Positions 26,531 through 35,620 of a stretch of 64,000 nt of DNA are shown here, piece after piece. Positions within the stretch are counted from its first letter, which is position 1. The number at the start of each line of letters is the position of its first letter. A program made the translations under genes and the position numbers. Below the pieces are notes generated by a model. The model saw only the letters and a program-made list of their open reading frames with translations. It was not told the DNA's origin and made no database searches. The stretch is from Buttiauxella sp. A111 (GTDB lineage: Bacteria > Pseudomonadota > Gammaproteobacteria > Enterobacterales > Enterobacteriaceae). The stretch covers positions 248,001 to 312,000 of the forward strand of contig NZ_BJFN01000005.1 in assembly GCF_014189855.1 (NCBI RefSeq), written 5' to 3'.

Positions 26531-28638
26531 AGCTCACTACACTCAGTTCTATGATTGCGCTGTCTCTTGGCGGCTTCAGTCACGTGGCCTGTGCTGACTG
26601 GGGCACGCCGTTATATACCCCGTACGTCACCCCTTCGCAGTCAGATTTTGGTGGTGTTGGCTTATTGCAGATGCCCACCGCACGTATGGCCCCCTCTGGC
26701 GAATTCAACGTGAACTACCGGGACAATGACCAATACCGCTTCTGGTCGTTAACCTTGCAGTTGATGCCGTGGCTGGAAAGCACCATCCGCTATACCGACG
26801 TGCGTACTCGCCGTTACGGTGCGGAAGATTTCAGTGGTGACCAGACCTATAAAGATAAAGCTATCGACCTGAAAGCTCGCCTGTGGCAGGAAACTCGCTG
26901 GACGCCGGACATCTCGTTAGGCTTCAGAGATATCGGCGGTACTGGCTTGTTCGACAGCGAATATCTGGTGGCGACGAAAGCGGCGGGGCCGTTTGATTTC
27001 ACGCTCGGTATGGGCTGGGGCTATGTTGGCAACAGCGGCAATATCACTAACCCATTCTGCAAAGCCAGCGAGGGTTTTTGCCAGCGCGAGGAAGGTTACA
27101 GCGGCAGTGGCGGTAAGGTTGATTCGGACCGTTTCTTCCACGGCCCAGCGGCATTGTTCGGTGGTGTGGAATACCAGACGCCGTGGCAGCCACTGCGCTT
27201 TAAGGTGGAATACGACGGGAATAATTACCGTGACGATCGCGCCGGAAAGCTGGCACAAGATAGCCCGATTAACGTTGGGATGTTGTACCGCCTGGGTGAC
27301 TGGGGCGATCTGAATCTGGGTTATGAGCGTGGCAACACGATGACCTTCGGCTTCACGCTGGTCACCAATTTTGAGGCGCTGCGCAGTCCGGCACAAAAAC
27401 CTTCCCGGCCTGTTTATGCGCCAGCCACGCAACCCGCAGATTTTGACCCGCACACAGCGGATGCCCAGCTTAATGCGCTGCGTGACAACGCCGGTTTATC
27501 ATCGCCGTCCATCCAGCGGGCAGGGGATACGGTGTATGTTTCTGGTGAGCAAACCGATTACCGGGTTCGCGAGGAAGGGATCGAGCGCGCTAACCGCATC
27601 GTGATGAATAATCTGCCGGAAGGCACGCGTCAGATTGTGGTGACTGAAAACAGCGAACGTCTGCCAATGATCAGCCATCGCAGTGATGTGGCGTCGCTTG
27701 ACCAGGCGTTTAGCGGTGTGCCACTCGGCGCGGCTAACCCTGAAAACATTGACGTGCATCTGGAGCCACAGCAGCCACCGCATATGCAGGCTGGATACGC
27801 CGAGAAGCAATCTTCTCTGAGCTTTGACTGGTCGCCGATATTAAACCAGTCATTCGGCGGGCCTGAATCGTTCTATATGTATCAGTTTGCGCTGAGCGGC
27901 AGTGTCGATTACCAACTGACCGATAACTGGACAATTGGCGGTGTAGCATGGCTTAACGTGTACAACAACTACGACAAGTTCAACTTCACCGCTCCTCCGC
28001 CTGACAGCCACATTCCGCAGGTGCGTACCCATATTCGTGAGTATGTCGACAGTAGCGACCTGTACCTGAATAACCTGCAACTTACGCGTATTGGCGCACT
28101 GGGCGATGGTTGGTACATGCAGAACTACGGCGGCTATCTGGAAATGATGTTTGCCGGGGTGGGGAGTGAAGTGCTGTACCGTCCGCTGGATCAACAGTGG
28201 GCCGTGGGTGCCGATCTGAACTGGGTTAAACAGCGTGACTGGAACGACCCGATGAGAATGGCCGACTACAGCGTGACCACCGGGAATGTGACGGGTTACT
28301 GGCAGCCGTGGTTTGCTGATGAGTTCCTGTTGAAAGTGAGTGTCGGGCGCTATCTGGCGGGCGATAAAGGCGGCACGCTGGATATTTCTCGCCGCTTCTC
28401 AAGTGGGATTACCGCTGGTGCATACGCCACATTGACCAACGTGTCGTCTCACGATTACGGCGAAGGGAGCTTCACCAAAGGGTTCTATATCTCGATTCCA
28501 CTGGATTTGCTGAGTACGCGACCGACGAACACCGAGGCAGGCTTCAACTGGGTGCCGTTGACGCGTGATGGCGGCCAGCCATTGCAGAAACGTTACTCGC
28601 TGTACGGCTTCACGGATGCGCGCGGCGCGCAGTATTGA
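26527..28638 (+). CDS. gfcD: GfcD/YjbH-like outer-membrane beta-barrel protein
   Basis: This 703-residue exported protein has a signal peptide ending near HVACA and belongs to the YjbH/GfcD family of outer-membrane barrels. It shows many alternating aromatic strands (LGMGWGYVGNSG, YGGYLEMMFAGVG, FLLKVSVGRYLAGDKGG) and ends in a typical aromatic residue (Y). It probably partners GfcB and GfcC in polysaccharide export. Length is close to E. coli YjbH/GfcD (about 698). A GC-rich hairpin follows. In E. coli the gfcABCD genes precede wza-etp-etk; here they close the locus. Confidence 0.88.
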   Translation: MKLTTLSSMIALSLGGFSHVACADWGTPLYTPYVTPSQSDFGGVGLLQMPTARMAPSGEFNVNYRDNDQYRFWSLTLQLMPWLESTIRYTDVRTRRYGAEDFSGDQTYKDKAIDLKARLWQETRWTPDISLGFRDIGGTGLFDSEYLVATKAAGPFDFTLGMGWGYVGNSGNITNPFCKASEGFCQREEGYSGSGGKVDSDRFFHGPAALFGGVEYQTPWQPLRFKVEYDGNNYRDDRAGKLAQDSPINVGMLYRLGDWGDLNLGYERGNTMTFGFTLVTNFEALRSPAQKPSRPVYAPATQPADFDPHTADAQLNALRDNAGLSSPSIQRAGDTVYVSGEQTDYRVREEGIERANRIVMNNLPEGTRQIVVTENSERLPMISHRSDVASLDQAFSGVPLGAANPENIDVHLEPQQPPHMQAGYAEKQSSLSFDWSPILNQSFGGPESFYMYQFALSGSVDYQLTDNWTIGGVAWLNVYNNYDKFNFTAPPPDSHIPQVRTHIREYVDSSDLYLNNLQLTRIGALGDGWYMQNYGGYLEMMFAGVGSEVLYRPLDQQWAVGADLNWVKQRDWNDPMRMADYSVTTGNVTGYWQPWFADEFLLKVSVGRYLAGDKGGTLDISRRFSSGITAGAYATLTNVSSHDYGEGSFTKGFYISIPLDLLSTRPTNTEAGFNWVPLTRDGGQPLQKRYSLYGFTDARGAQY

Positions 28639-28674
28639 GTGTTGCCTTCCATGGCTAATTTTTATGGTTATTAA

Positions 28675-28694
28675 GGGCGGTTTACCGCCCATTT
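28675..28694 (+). terminator. Hairpin after gfcD
   Basis: GGGCGG-TTTA-CCGCCC followed by ATTTCCC, 37 bases after gfcD. It lies between convergent gfcD and the chemoreceptor gene and is the likely end of the capsule transcript. Confidence 0.7.
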
Positions 28695-28722
28695 CCCAGA
28701 TCGTTGGCACAGCAAAAAATCG

Positions 28723-30657
28723 TTAAAACTCTACCCAGCTATCTTTACTGTTCGCCGCAGTTTTTCTGGCTGGTTTTGGCTGAGTGTGATGAGGGGCAGA
28801 AGGGCGAATGTCTGCCGCCTCTGTTTGAGTTTTTGAAACCCGAAATATCGACACCACTTTCTCCAACTGCACCGCCTGATCTTCAAGCGAACTTGCGGCA
28901 GCGGAAGATTCTTCGACTAATGCCGCATTCTGTTGGGTCGTTGTATCCATTTCTGCCATCGCTTGCGCAATCTGCGAAATCCCTCGGCTTTGTTCATCGG
29001 TCGCCGCCGCAATTTCACTCATGATATCTCTCACCTGGATAACGGACGTTTCAATGTTTTCCATGGCGACACCTGCACCTTCCACCAGACGGAACCCTGA
29101 ATCGACGTAAGAAACTGATTCGTGAATTAAGGTTTCAATCTCTTTTGCTGACTGCGCACTTCGCTGCGCCAGGTTACGCACTTCACCTGCCACTACGGCA
29201 AAACCTTTCCCTTGATCTCCCGCTCGTGCTGCTTCAACGGCGGCATTTAACGCCAGAATATTGGTCTGGAATGCGATGCTGTTGATGACGGTCGTGATTT
29301 CCGAAATACGGTGCGAGCTGCTCTGTACGTTTTTCATCGTGTCGATGACCATCTTAGAAATCTGACTTCCTTCATTGGCTTTTTGCGAGGCGGCTTCCGC
29401 TAATTGGCGCGCATGTTTGGCATTTTCGGCATTCAGGGCGACGGTGGATGTCAGCTCTTCCATGCTGGCGGCGGTCTCCACCACGGCGGCAGATTGCTGC
29501 TCAGTACGCGCGGATAAATCCATATTACCGGCGGCAATTTCAGACGATGAACGCGCAACGCTGTCGACGCCATCACGCACGTTATGAATAATATCTTTCA
29601 AATTGCTGTTCATCGTGGCGACAGCCTGCATCAGCAGACCCGGCTCATCACGACGGACACTTTCCAGCGTACTGGTGAGGTCGCCTTTGGCAATTTGCTC
29701 GGCAACCTGCAACGTTTCAATCAATGGGCGCGTAATAGAACGGGTGATCACGAAGGCCATCAATATGCCGATAATAATCCCGATAAGCGCGACGATTTCC
29801 ATCTGCAACTCGGCATTCAATACGCCTTTCTCAGCCGTTTTTTGTTGTAGCGTAAATTGATTTGTGACCGCACTCGTTAACTCCACTGCCCGCGCAGTTA
29901 AGTTGTTCGATGCCGTGTTAACCGTATTCCATGAGGTACGATAAAGCGGCATTTCCGCAGCAAAACCGTGCATCTCCTGCATGCTTTTTTGCAGCCAGTC
30001 GTGTTGTATCGCCGGGAGCACCGCTAACATTTGTTCGGCGCTGGTAATGGCGTTGGCAAGACGCCCATCGAGGGCTTTTTGACTCTGATCTGTTGGGTTT
30101 TCTTTATAATCGTTCAGCGCAGAGTCGATATCATTGAACATAAAAGCGAGCTGCGAAAGCTGGGTTTGCTGATCGTCATTCAGCGTATTATCACGGCTTA
30201 GTCGATCGGCTATTAAAGACTTGTTATAGAGATCTTTCGAATCCAGGAGTTGAATATCTTTCTCTTTTTGACTTAACGCGTCAACAAAAGGGCGGGTTGC
30301 CGCGATATAGTTTTTAACCGCTTTTTCAGTGACGACCAGTGACTGCATCCCTTCATTTGACCAGCTAAGATGCTTCATTTGGCTCACAATGGTATCCATG
30401 TTTGCCAGCGCACTCTTATTTTGCTCAAGATATTTTGCATTATGGGTGTATTGGTAATTGGTACGACCCAATCTTGCGGCTGAAAGTGAGTTAAATAATT
30501 GTGTGCTCATCGACATTTTATTAATTTTATCTTGCACGTTTTTTAAGCCGACGATGCCCGATATAACGATGGCAACAGTAACCAACAAAACCACTGTAAA
30601 CCCGAAGGAAAGCTTTTTACTCACTTTTAAATTTGAAAAATAGTTTTTTACATTCAT
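28723..30657 (-). CDS. Methyl-accepting chemotaxis protein with long periplasmic domain
   Basis: This 644-residue chemoreceptor has membrane segments at about 18-38 and 287-304 and a ~245-residue, all-helical periplasmic sensor. The sensor length and pattern ([20 protein letters not shown]) fit the helical bimodular (HBM) type, which in known cases binds organic acids. A HAMP domain spans about 305-357. The hairpin tip [20 protein letters not shown] near 461-480 contacts CheA/CheW. The C-terminus SWVEF resembles the NWETF pentapeptide that tethers CheR/CheB. It stands alone, convergent with gfcD. The ligand is unknown. Confidence 0.92.
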   Translation of the reverse strand: MNVKNYFSNLKVSKKLSFGFTVVLLVTVAIVISGIVGLKNVQDKINKMSMSTQLFNSLSAARLGRTNYQYTHNAKYLEQNKSALANMDTIVSQMKHLSWSNEGMQSLVVTEKAVKNYIAATRPFVDALSQKEKDIQLLDSKDLYNKSLIADRLSRDNTLNDDQQTQLSQLAFMFNDIDSALNDYKENPTDQSQKALDGRLANAITSAEQMLAVLPAIQHDWLQKSMQEMHGFAAEMPLYRTSWNTVNTASNNLTARAVELTSAVTNQFTLQQKTAEKGVLNAELQMEIVALIGIIIGILMAFVITRSITRPLIETLQVAEQIAKGDLTSTLESVRRDEPGLLMQAVATMNSNLKDIIHNVRDGVDSVARSSSEIAAGNMDLSARTEQQSAAVVETAASMEELTSTVALNAENAKHARQLAEAASQKANEGSQISKMVIDTMKNVQSSSHRISEITTVINSIAFQTNILALNAAVEAARAGDQGKGFAVVAGEVRNLAQRSAQSAKEIETLIHESVSYVDSGFRLVEGAGVAMENIETSVIQVRDIMSEIAAATDEQSRGISQIAQAMAEMDTTTQQNAALVEESSAAASSLEDQAVQLEKVVSIFRVSKTQTEAADIRPSAPHHTQPKPARKTAANSKDSWVEF

Positions 30658-30692
30658 CGTTATATTCCGTTTCGGTGTGAAGCCCAGGTGCT

Positions 30693-30725
30693 TATAAAAA
30701 GTCCCTGGGCATACTATGCCCAGGG
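30693..30725 (-). terminator. Terminator of the soluble winged-helix gene
   Basis: On the minus strand CCCTGGGC...GCCCAGGG forms a perfect 8-bp stem followed by ACTTTTTAT. It ends the 30745-31209 gene and lies just upstream of the chemoreceptor gene. Confidence 0.85.
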
Positions 30726-30744
30726 CAAGAGATTCTGAGGCGAC

Positions 30745-31209
30745 TCAATCTCCCAGAATATTAACTAACTTCACTCTCTCCTTTGTTTGCTCAGAATTAG
30801 GCAGGAGATCACTAATTCTGTAATAGACTGGCGTGATATCAAGGTAGTTAATAATGTAGCCACAGCCCTTGATGTTGCGAATAAAGTCGGCAGGTAAGCC
30901 CAACGTGTTAAGTTTCTTATTAAGGTTGTGGAGTACCTGCCACAAACGTTGTGATGAAGAACTGAGGTCATTATTTTCCCACACGTTCTTGAACAGTTCT
31001 TCTTTGGTCACTTCTCTATTACGGGCATGCTTTAGCAGATACAAAAATAACTGCAACATAGTCTCATTAAATGAAATTGTGCCGAAAATAAAATTTTTAT
31101 TAGCTCGGGTAGAAGGAAGGCGATACATCCGCCCAGTTTCTACATCAAAATGAATTTCTTTGCCGATAATAAAGCCATATAAATGGTAGCTCATGTCTTT
31201 CATGCTCAT
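30745..31209 (-). CDS. Soluble winged-helix (CadC/OmpR-type) regulator
   Basis: This protein of about 154 residues has a transcription-regulator C-type winged helix: ISFNETMLQLFLYLLKHARNREVTKEELFKNVW, then SSSSQRLWQVLHNLNKKLN and a wing ending IRNIKGCGYIINY. The family is the DNA-binding domain of CadC/ToxR proteins, but no membrane segment follows, only a short tail. The start is uncertain: ATGs at 31209, 31203 and 31194 and a GTG at 31263 are all possible, and none has a strong ribosome-binding site. Targets are unknown; a second, membrane-bound regulator of the same type is close by. Confidence 0.75.
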   Translation of the reverse strand: MSMKDMSYHLYGFIIGKEIHFDVETGRMYRLPSTRANKNFIFGTISFNETMLQLFLYLLKHARNREVTKEELFKNVWENNDLSSSSQRLWQVLHNLNKKLNTLGLPADFIRNIKGCGYIINYLDITPVYYRISDLLPNSEQTKERVKLVNILGD

Positions 31210-31870
31210 AGGTAATAGCAATGGCCATAGTATTGCCGAACATATATATTTCTTATAAGCCACAAACTTTATAAGGACGATTATATGTGGGCAGAAAATA
31301 CTTTCAACATCGAGTCAGACCTGCGTTTTTTAGCCCTTAAAATGGGGGCGGTGAAGCATAACGAGTTTCCTGAGTGAAATTTTCAGCATAAAGTTTTGAT
31401 GGAGGGCGGACTTGTTAATTATTTATGCTGGTTTTTGTAATGTCGCCATAGCTCAATGTAAAACACCAAATTTCTGTTTTAAACAGAGAGTTCAACTGGA
31501 TAACCCGATACAGATCTGTTTTTACTGGATTATCTGTGCTGAATTAAGCTTTGAATGCTATTGCGTCTCTGCTCCCTTCCTTCCAGTCAATAACCTTAAT
31601 CAAGATTGACGTTGTCCATTCGTTTAACCAATACATCTGCCAAAGGATGAATCTCATCATAAAGGCTCCGGATGCAATGAGGAGTGATGTTATGTGATTT
31701 ATACTGATTCAGAGTCCTGAGTTATTACTCTTGTTAGCGTGCATGCGTTACAGGATGTAATCTGTAATTCATTGATTATAAAAAAGAAAAAATATGATTA
31801 AGATTTTTTTGATTTTACAGGTTGTGGTCGGCGAGACAATAACGCCCGCTCTTTCGTTAAGTGGAGCTCA
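31210..31870. other. Intergenic region between two winged-helix regulators
   Basis: About 660 AT-rich bases with no convincing gene. The only structure I can point to is an inverted repeat TTACAG-N8-CTGTAA at 31748-31767, about 100 bases upstream of the CadC-like gene, which could be an operator. Short open frames here lack ribosome-binding sites and family features. Confidence 0.5.
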
Positions 31871-32668
31871 ATGATGAGACGTGTTTTCCTGATCAACGGC
31901 ACTCTTGTTTTTGATCCGGATGAACACAGCCTTCGTCCTGTGCAAGGCCATGACGGAAGGGCTGTTGTTATCCACACGCCTGCGAGCGAATGTTTACTGA
32001 AGCTGCTTGAGCATAATAATCAGGTGCTAACACAGAAGTTTTTGTTCGAAGAGGTGTGGGAAAAACACGGTTCAGTGGTCACGACAAATACGCTTTACCA
32101 GAATATTGCGTCAATCAGGAAAGGGCTTAAATCAGCGGGCCTTGCCGAAGACATCATCAAAACAATGCCAAAGATGGGGTTTAAGTCGATAGCCGTATTG
32201 CGCATTGGCGTTCCCGAAGATTTTTTATCTGATTCAGAAACTCAGCCAGAAGTATTCACAAACATACCTGTCAGCATGGTTGAGAATAAAAAAACACCTG
32301 GTCGCTTTGCGCACTTTATAAGTTCAAAATGGTCATTTTTATTTGCAGGCCTTCTTGCCGTACTTTGCTGGGGCATGCTTGTTATAAACCTGATAAAAGA
32401 AGACTCATTTTACAAAAACTATAGCTACATCGGTTTGGTTAACGGCTGTGAACTTTATTCTTCTTATCCTGGTGTAGATACCAGCACAAACAGTTTTGTC
32501 GCCATGAATAAACGTTATCCTCTGGTTTGTAACATGGGCAGCGTCGTTTATATGACGATAAATCGTCTGCAGGAAGGTTCATCCGTTCAGCTATGTAATA
32601 AGAAAATAGAGATCCGAGACGCGCACTGCAAGTCCTACTTTTTCAAACGAGGTGCCTATGAACAATAA
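31871..32668 (+). CDS. Membrane-anchored CadC/ToxR-like transcriptional regulator
   Basis: This 265-residue one-component regulator has a cytoplasmic winged helix (about residues 5-110; TLYQNIASIRKGLKSAG and TMPKMGFKSI), a linker, one membrane helix at about 154-174 (WSFLFAGLLAVLCWGMLVINLI) and a ~90-residue periplasmic domain. The periplasmic part has four cysteines (193, 220, 242, 253) that could form disulfides and act as a redox or folding sensor. GGAG precedes the ATG. It overlaps a small membrane protein gene by 11 bases. The layout resembles E. coli yqeI-yqeJ. Target genes are unknown. Confidence 0.83.
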   Translation: MMRRVFLINGTLVFDPDEHSLRPVQGHDGRAVVIHTPASECLLKLLEHNNQVLTQKFLFEEVWEKHGSVVTTNTLYQNIASIRKGLKSAGLAEDIIKTMPKMGFKSIAVLRIGVPEDFLSDSETQPEVFTNIPVSMVENKKTPGRFAHFISSKWSFLFAGLLAVLCWGMLVINLIKEDSFYKNYSYIGLVNGCELYSSYPGVDTSTNSFVAMNKRYPLVCNMGSVVYMTINRLQEGSSVQLCNKKIEIRDAHCKSYFFKRGAYEQ

Positions 32669-33146
32669 AAAATTAGGTGTTATCTGGGTAGGCATTTTGT
32701 CAATGATTTTTATCCCATTGCTATCTATCGCGTATATTCGTTACGATGAAAATCATTTCTCCTGTGAAAGTCAGTTAATCCTAATTGGTAAGGATGAATA
32801 TTATAATTCGATTATGCATTATACCTTCGCGGACGGCTTCGGGAGTTTTGAAAGTTTGGGGTCATTCCATCGTAGTAATAATTCCCCTGTATCTCGCACC
32901 AATAATTTCCCCTTCAAATATTGGAAGGAGCAAGGCGACACGATTATGGTCGCTGATGATAGCAGCGATCCGCCGGAAGACATGAAGCAACTTTTCACCT
33001 TCCTGCCTGATTTTTTTTATACTAAAGATCGCGGGCTGCGCGTGCATATCTTGCGTGAAAATGACTCGGGATATCTCTTTACCGACAATAACTCGCCTCT
33101 GTTTTACTGTACCCGTATATCTGCGCGCTCCCTCAATCCGAATTAA
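32658..33146 (+). CDS. Small single-pass membrane partner of the CadC-like regulator
   Basis: This 162-residue protein has one N-terminal membrane helix (about residues 6-26) and a periplasmic domain with two cysteines (HFSCES and LFYCTR). Its ATG overlaps the end of the regulator gene and uses a GAGGTG site, so the two are coupled. A ToxS- or YqeJ-like role, stabilising or sensing through the regulator's periplasmic domain, is inferred from arrangement and topology. Its 3' end overlaps the convergent araC-family gene by 14 bases. Confidence 0.7.
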   Translation: MNNKKLGVIWVGILSMIFIPLLSIAYIRYDENHFSCESQLILIGKDEYYNSIMHYTFADGFGSFESLGSFHRSNNSPVSRTNNFPFKYWKEQGDTIMVADDSSDPPEDMKQLFTFLPDFFYTKDRGLRVHILRENDSGYLFTDNNSPLFYCTRISARSLNPN

Positions 33147-33957
33147 TATGCACCTTACTGTAGCGCCGCTTCCATGCGGCGGGTGTTAATCCCATCGCTT
33201 TACGAAATACCTTCCGGAAATAGCCCACATCCTGAAACCCGCAACGTTCGGCGACTTCGCTCAATGAGCAGGCGTCGCCAATCAACATTTTCTCTGCACT
33301 GTGCACGCGCTGACGGTGAATCGCCTCGGTAATGGTTAACTGGAAAGTCTGACGGTAAACGCGCCCAAGATAGTCCGCATTGCAATGCAACTGGCTTGAA
33401 AGCATCGATGTGGAAATCGGCAGATGAAATTGAGTGCGAATTAATTGTTGTGCTTTGTAAGCAAGGACTGCGCCACTGTTATCTGTATGCGTATTGTCGA
33501 GCACTGCTACGGAAAGTTGCTGCATGATCAGCAATAAAATTAACTCCAGTGCGCTGCTGCGCATCATGGATTCTTGCTCGCTTAAAAACTGGCGGAATAA
33601 AGAAATAACATATTGGGGGTTAATCACTTGCCCATGTTGAGGTAGTGATATTAACGATACCGGCAAGTCTAATTTTTTATTATGTTGCGCATTGAGTTCG
33701 AAGTGTAGCCAGTAGAATTTTAAATCAGACGGGAAGGTTCCTACTCCGACGTGTTTCCTGTGGGGCCAGAGTAATAAACTTTCCCCTTCTTTAACGCTGA
33801 ACAGCGTGTCATTTTCCCGGATCGTAAGTATCCCTTTTTCAACGAAAATTAATTCCCACGAGTCGAGCTCACGCTGTGGATGGCTACCGACACCTCGCGA
33901 AATAAACAAGCCGCCGTTTTGCACTGATATGGGTAAAGATATATTTAAATCAAGCAA
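33133..33957 (-). CDS. AraC-family regulator of the GH127 sugar module
   Basis: This 274-residue regulator has an N-terminal cupin-like sensor domain (WELIFVEKGILTIREN, about 20-100) and a C-terminal pair of HTH motifs. The latter are visible as LSSQLHCNADYLGRVYRQTF and CSLSEVAERCGFQDVGYFRKVF followed by MGLTPAAWKRR. It is divergent from the GPH transporter and GH127 genes with a 250-base gap. It is therefore the probable sugar-responsive activator of that operon. The effector is likely an arabinose-containing sugar, by inference from the hydrolase. Confidence 0.85.
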   Translation of the reverse strand: MLDLNISLPISVQNGGLFISRGVGSHPQRELDSWELIFVEKGILTIRENDTLFSVKEGESLLLWPHRKHVGVGTFPSDLKFYWLHFELNAQHNKKLDLPVSLISLPQHGQVINPQYVISLFRQFLSEQESMMRSSALELILLLIMQQLSVAVLDNTHTDNSGAVLAYKAQQLIRTQFHLPISTSMLSSQLHCNADYLGRVYRQTFQLTITEAIHRQRVHSAEKMLIGDACSLSEVAERCGFQDVGYFRKVFRKAMGLTPAAWKRRYSKVHINSD

Positions 33958-34207
33958 TTAGATCACCATTGAATCTGCATTCCCGAACCAGTGTAGTAAA
34001 AATCCTTCACTGGGTGGGATTACTCGCGACGTTTGGCGATCTTGTTCACAGTTTTATCTTTAGGTCGGAATTGTCATCTTTTTATACTTTTCTCTCGCCT
34101 TGTTGCTCTCTAGATTGAGTGCCAATTTATGTAGGTCATTTGCAAATACAAAAATAACAAACCCAGTTTTTAAATCCAAATACCCATAAAATATCGAGGC
34201 GTAAATC

Positions 34208-35611
34208 ATGACCTCTACCCCTATAAATAATACTGATATTTCAACTTCGGCTTTAAATGACAGGCTCTCGATACGCGAGAAAATAGGTTACGGATTAGGT
34301 GATGCGGGCGGAACAGTCATCACCTGTCTTATCATGAATTTCCTCACCTTTTTCTATACCGATGTTTTTGGATTAACCCCCGCTATTGTCGGCACGCTGT
34401 TTATCGCTTTGCGTGTCTTTGACGCCATCTCCGACCCTCTGATGGGGATTCTGGCTGACCGTACACAAAGCCGCTTTGGGCGCTTTCGCCCGTGGCAATT
34501 GTGGGTTGCGGTGCCGATTGGCGTTATCGGCGTGCTGACCTTCACCGTGCCAGACCTCAGCGCCAATATGAAAATCCTTTGGGCATTCGGTACCTACCTT
34601 TTGCTTTCCATCGGCTATACCGCCATCAACGTGCCTTACTGTGCGTTGATCAACACCATGACAACTCGCCACGATGAAGTGATTTCCTGTCAGTCCTGGC
34701 GCTTTGTGCTGTGTGGCGTAGCGGGCTTTTTGGTATCCGTTGGTTTGCCGTGGCTTGTGGAAATAATCGGTCAGGGCAACGCCGCAAAAGGCTACCAGAT
34801 GGGTGTCGGCATTTTGTGTACCGTGGCGGTGGGAATGTTCCTGTGCTGCTTCTTCTGGGTGCACGAACGTGTGCCGTTGGCGTTGATGGGCAAATTTACC
34901 CTGCGCGAACACCTGGCGGGCCTGCGTAAAAACGATCAGCTGTTATTGAGCCTGGTGATGTCGTTCCTGCTGATCAACGTGTTTAACCTGCGCGGCGGCG
35001 GCTACATGTATTTCATCACCTATGTACTGCAAGGTAGCGCTGGCTTTGCCTCTCTGTTCTTCACCATGGTGACGTTCGCATCGATTCTGGGGGCGGTGAT
35101 CGTTAACCCGCTGGCTAAGCGTTTCGATACCGTAAAACTCTATTACTACACCAATCTGGTGTTGGCCGTTCTTGCCGTTGGCATGTGGCTTTTACCTACC
35201 GGCGCGGCGTTCCAGACCTTATGGCTGTTCGTGATACTGGCAAATGGCGTGATTCTCGGTTTCACGTTGCCGCTGCACTTTTCCATCATGGCATTTGCCG
35301 ATGATTACGGCGAATGGAAAACCGGTGTGCGTTCATCTGGCATGAACTTCGCGTTCAATCTGTTCTTTATCAAATTAGCCTGGGCCGCCAGTGCCGGAAT
35401 CATCAGTCTGGTGTTTATATTTGTGGCCTATCAGCCAGGCCCAGAACACCAAACAGCGGCGTCGTTGTCAGGCATTACTGCGCTGGAAACCTTGTTGCCG
35501 GCCGCATTCCACCTGTTACTGGCTCTGGCGATTCGCCGTTGCCGTTTGAATAACCCTATGATGGCGCAAATTTCCACTGACCTACGTCAGCGCCATGTCC
35601 AGACCGTCTGA
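34208..35611 (+). CDS. GPH-family sugar:cation symporter (YicJ-like)
   Basis: This 467-residue inner-membrane transporter has twelve predicted helices. GPH-family motifs include the N-terminal [13 protein letters not shown] and the [21 protein letters not shown] segment near residue 73. A late [13 protein letters not shown] motif is near residue 365. It is cotranscribed with the GH127 gene (9 bases apart, GAGGAG ribosome-binding site between). The family imports glycosides with protons or sodium, so here it should bring in an arabinofuranoside-type oligosaccharide for cytoplasmic cleavage. The exact substrate is not readable. Confidence 0.87.
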   Translation: MTSTPINNTDISTSALNDRLSIREKIGYGLGDAGGTVITCLIMNFLTFFYTDVFGLTPAIVGTLFIALRVFDAISDPLMGILADRTQSRFGRFRPWQLWVAVPIGVIGVLTFTVPDLSANMKILWAFGTYLLLSIGYTAINVPYCALINTMTTRHDEVISCQSWRFVLCGVAGFLVSVGLPWLVEIIGQGNAAKGYQMGVGILCTVAVGMFLCCFFWVHERVPLALMGKFTLREHLAGLRKNDQLLLSLVMSFLLINVFNLRGGGYMYFITYVLQGSAGFASLFFTMVTFASILGAVIVNPLAKRFDTVKLYYYTNLVLAVLAVGMWLLPTGAAFQTLWLFVILANGVILGFTLPLHFSIMAFADDYGEWKTGVRSSGMNFAFNLFFIKLAWAASAGIISLVFIFVAYQPGPEHQTAASLSGITALETLLPAAFHLLLALAIRRCRLNNPMMAQISTDLRQRHVQTV

Positions 35612-35620
35612 GGAGTTGTT

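Noticed and set aside
31412-31609. 65-codon plus-strand frame upstream of the CadC-like gene
   Set aside because: No ribosome-binding site and no similarity that I recognise; cysteine-rich random-looking content.
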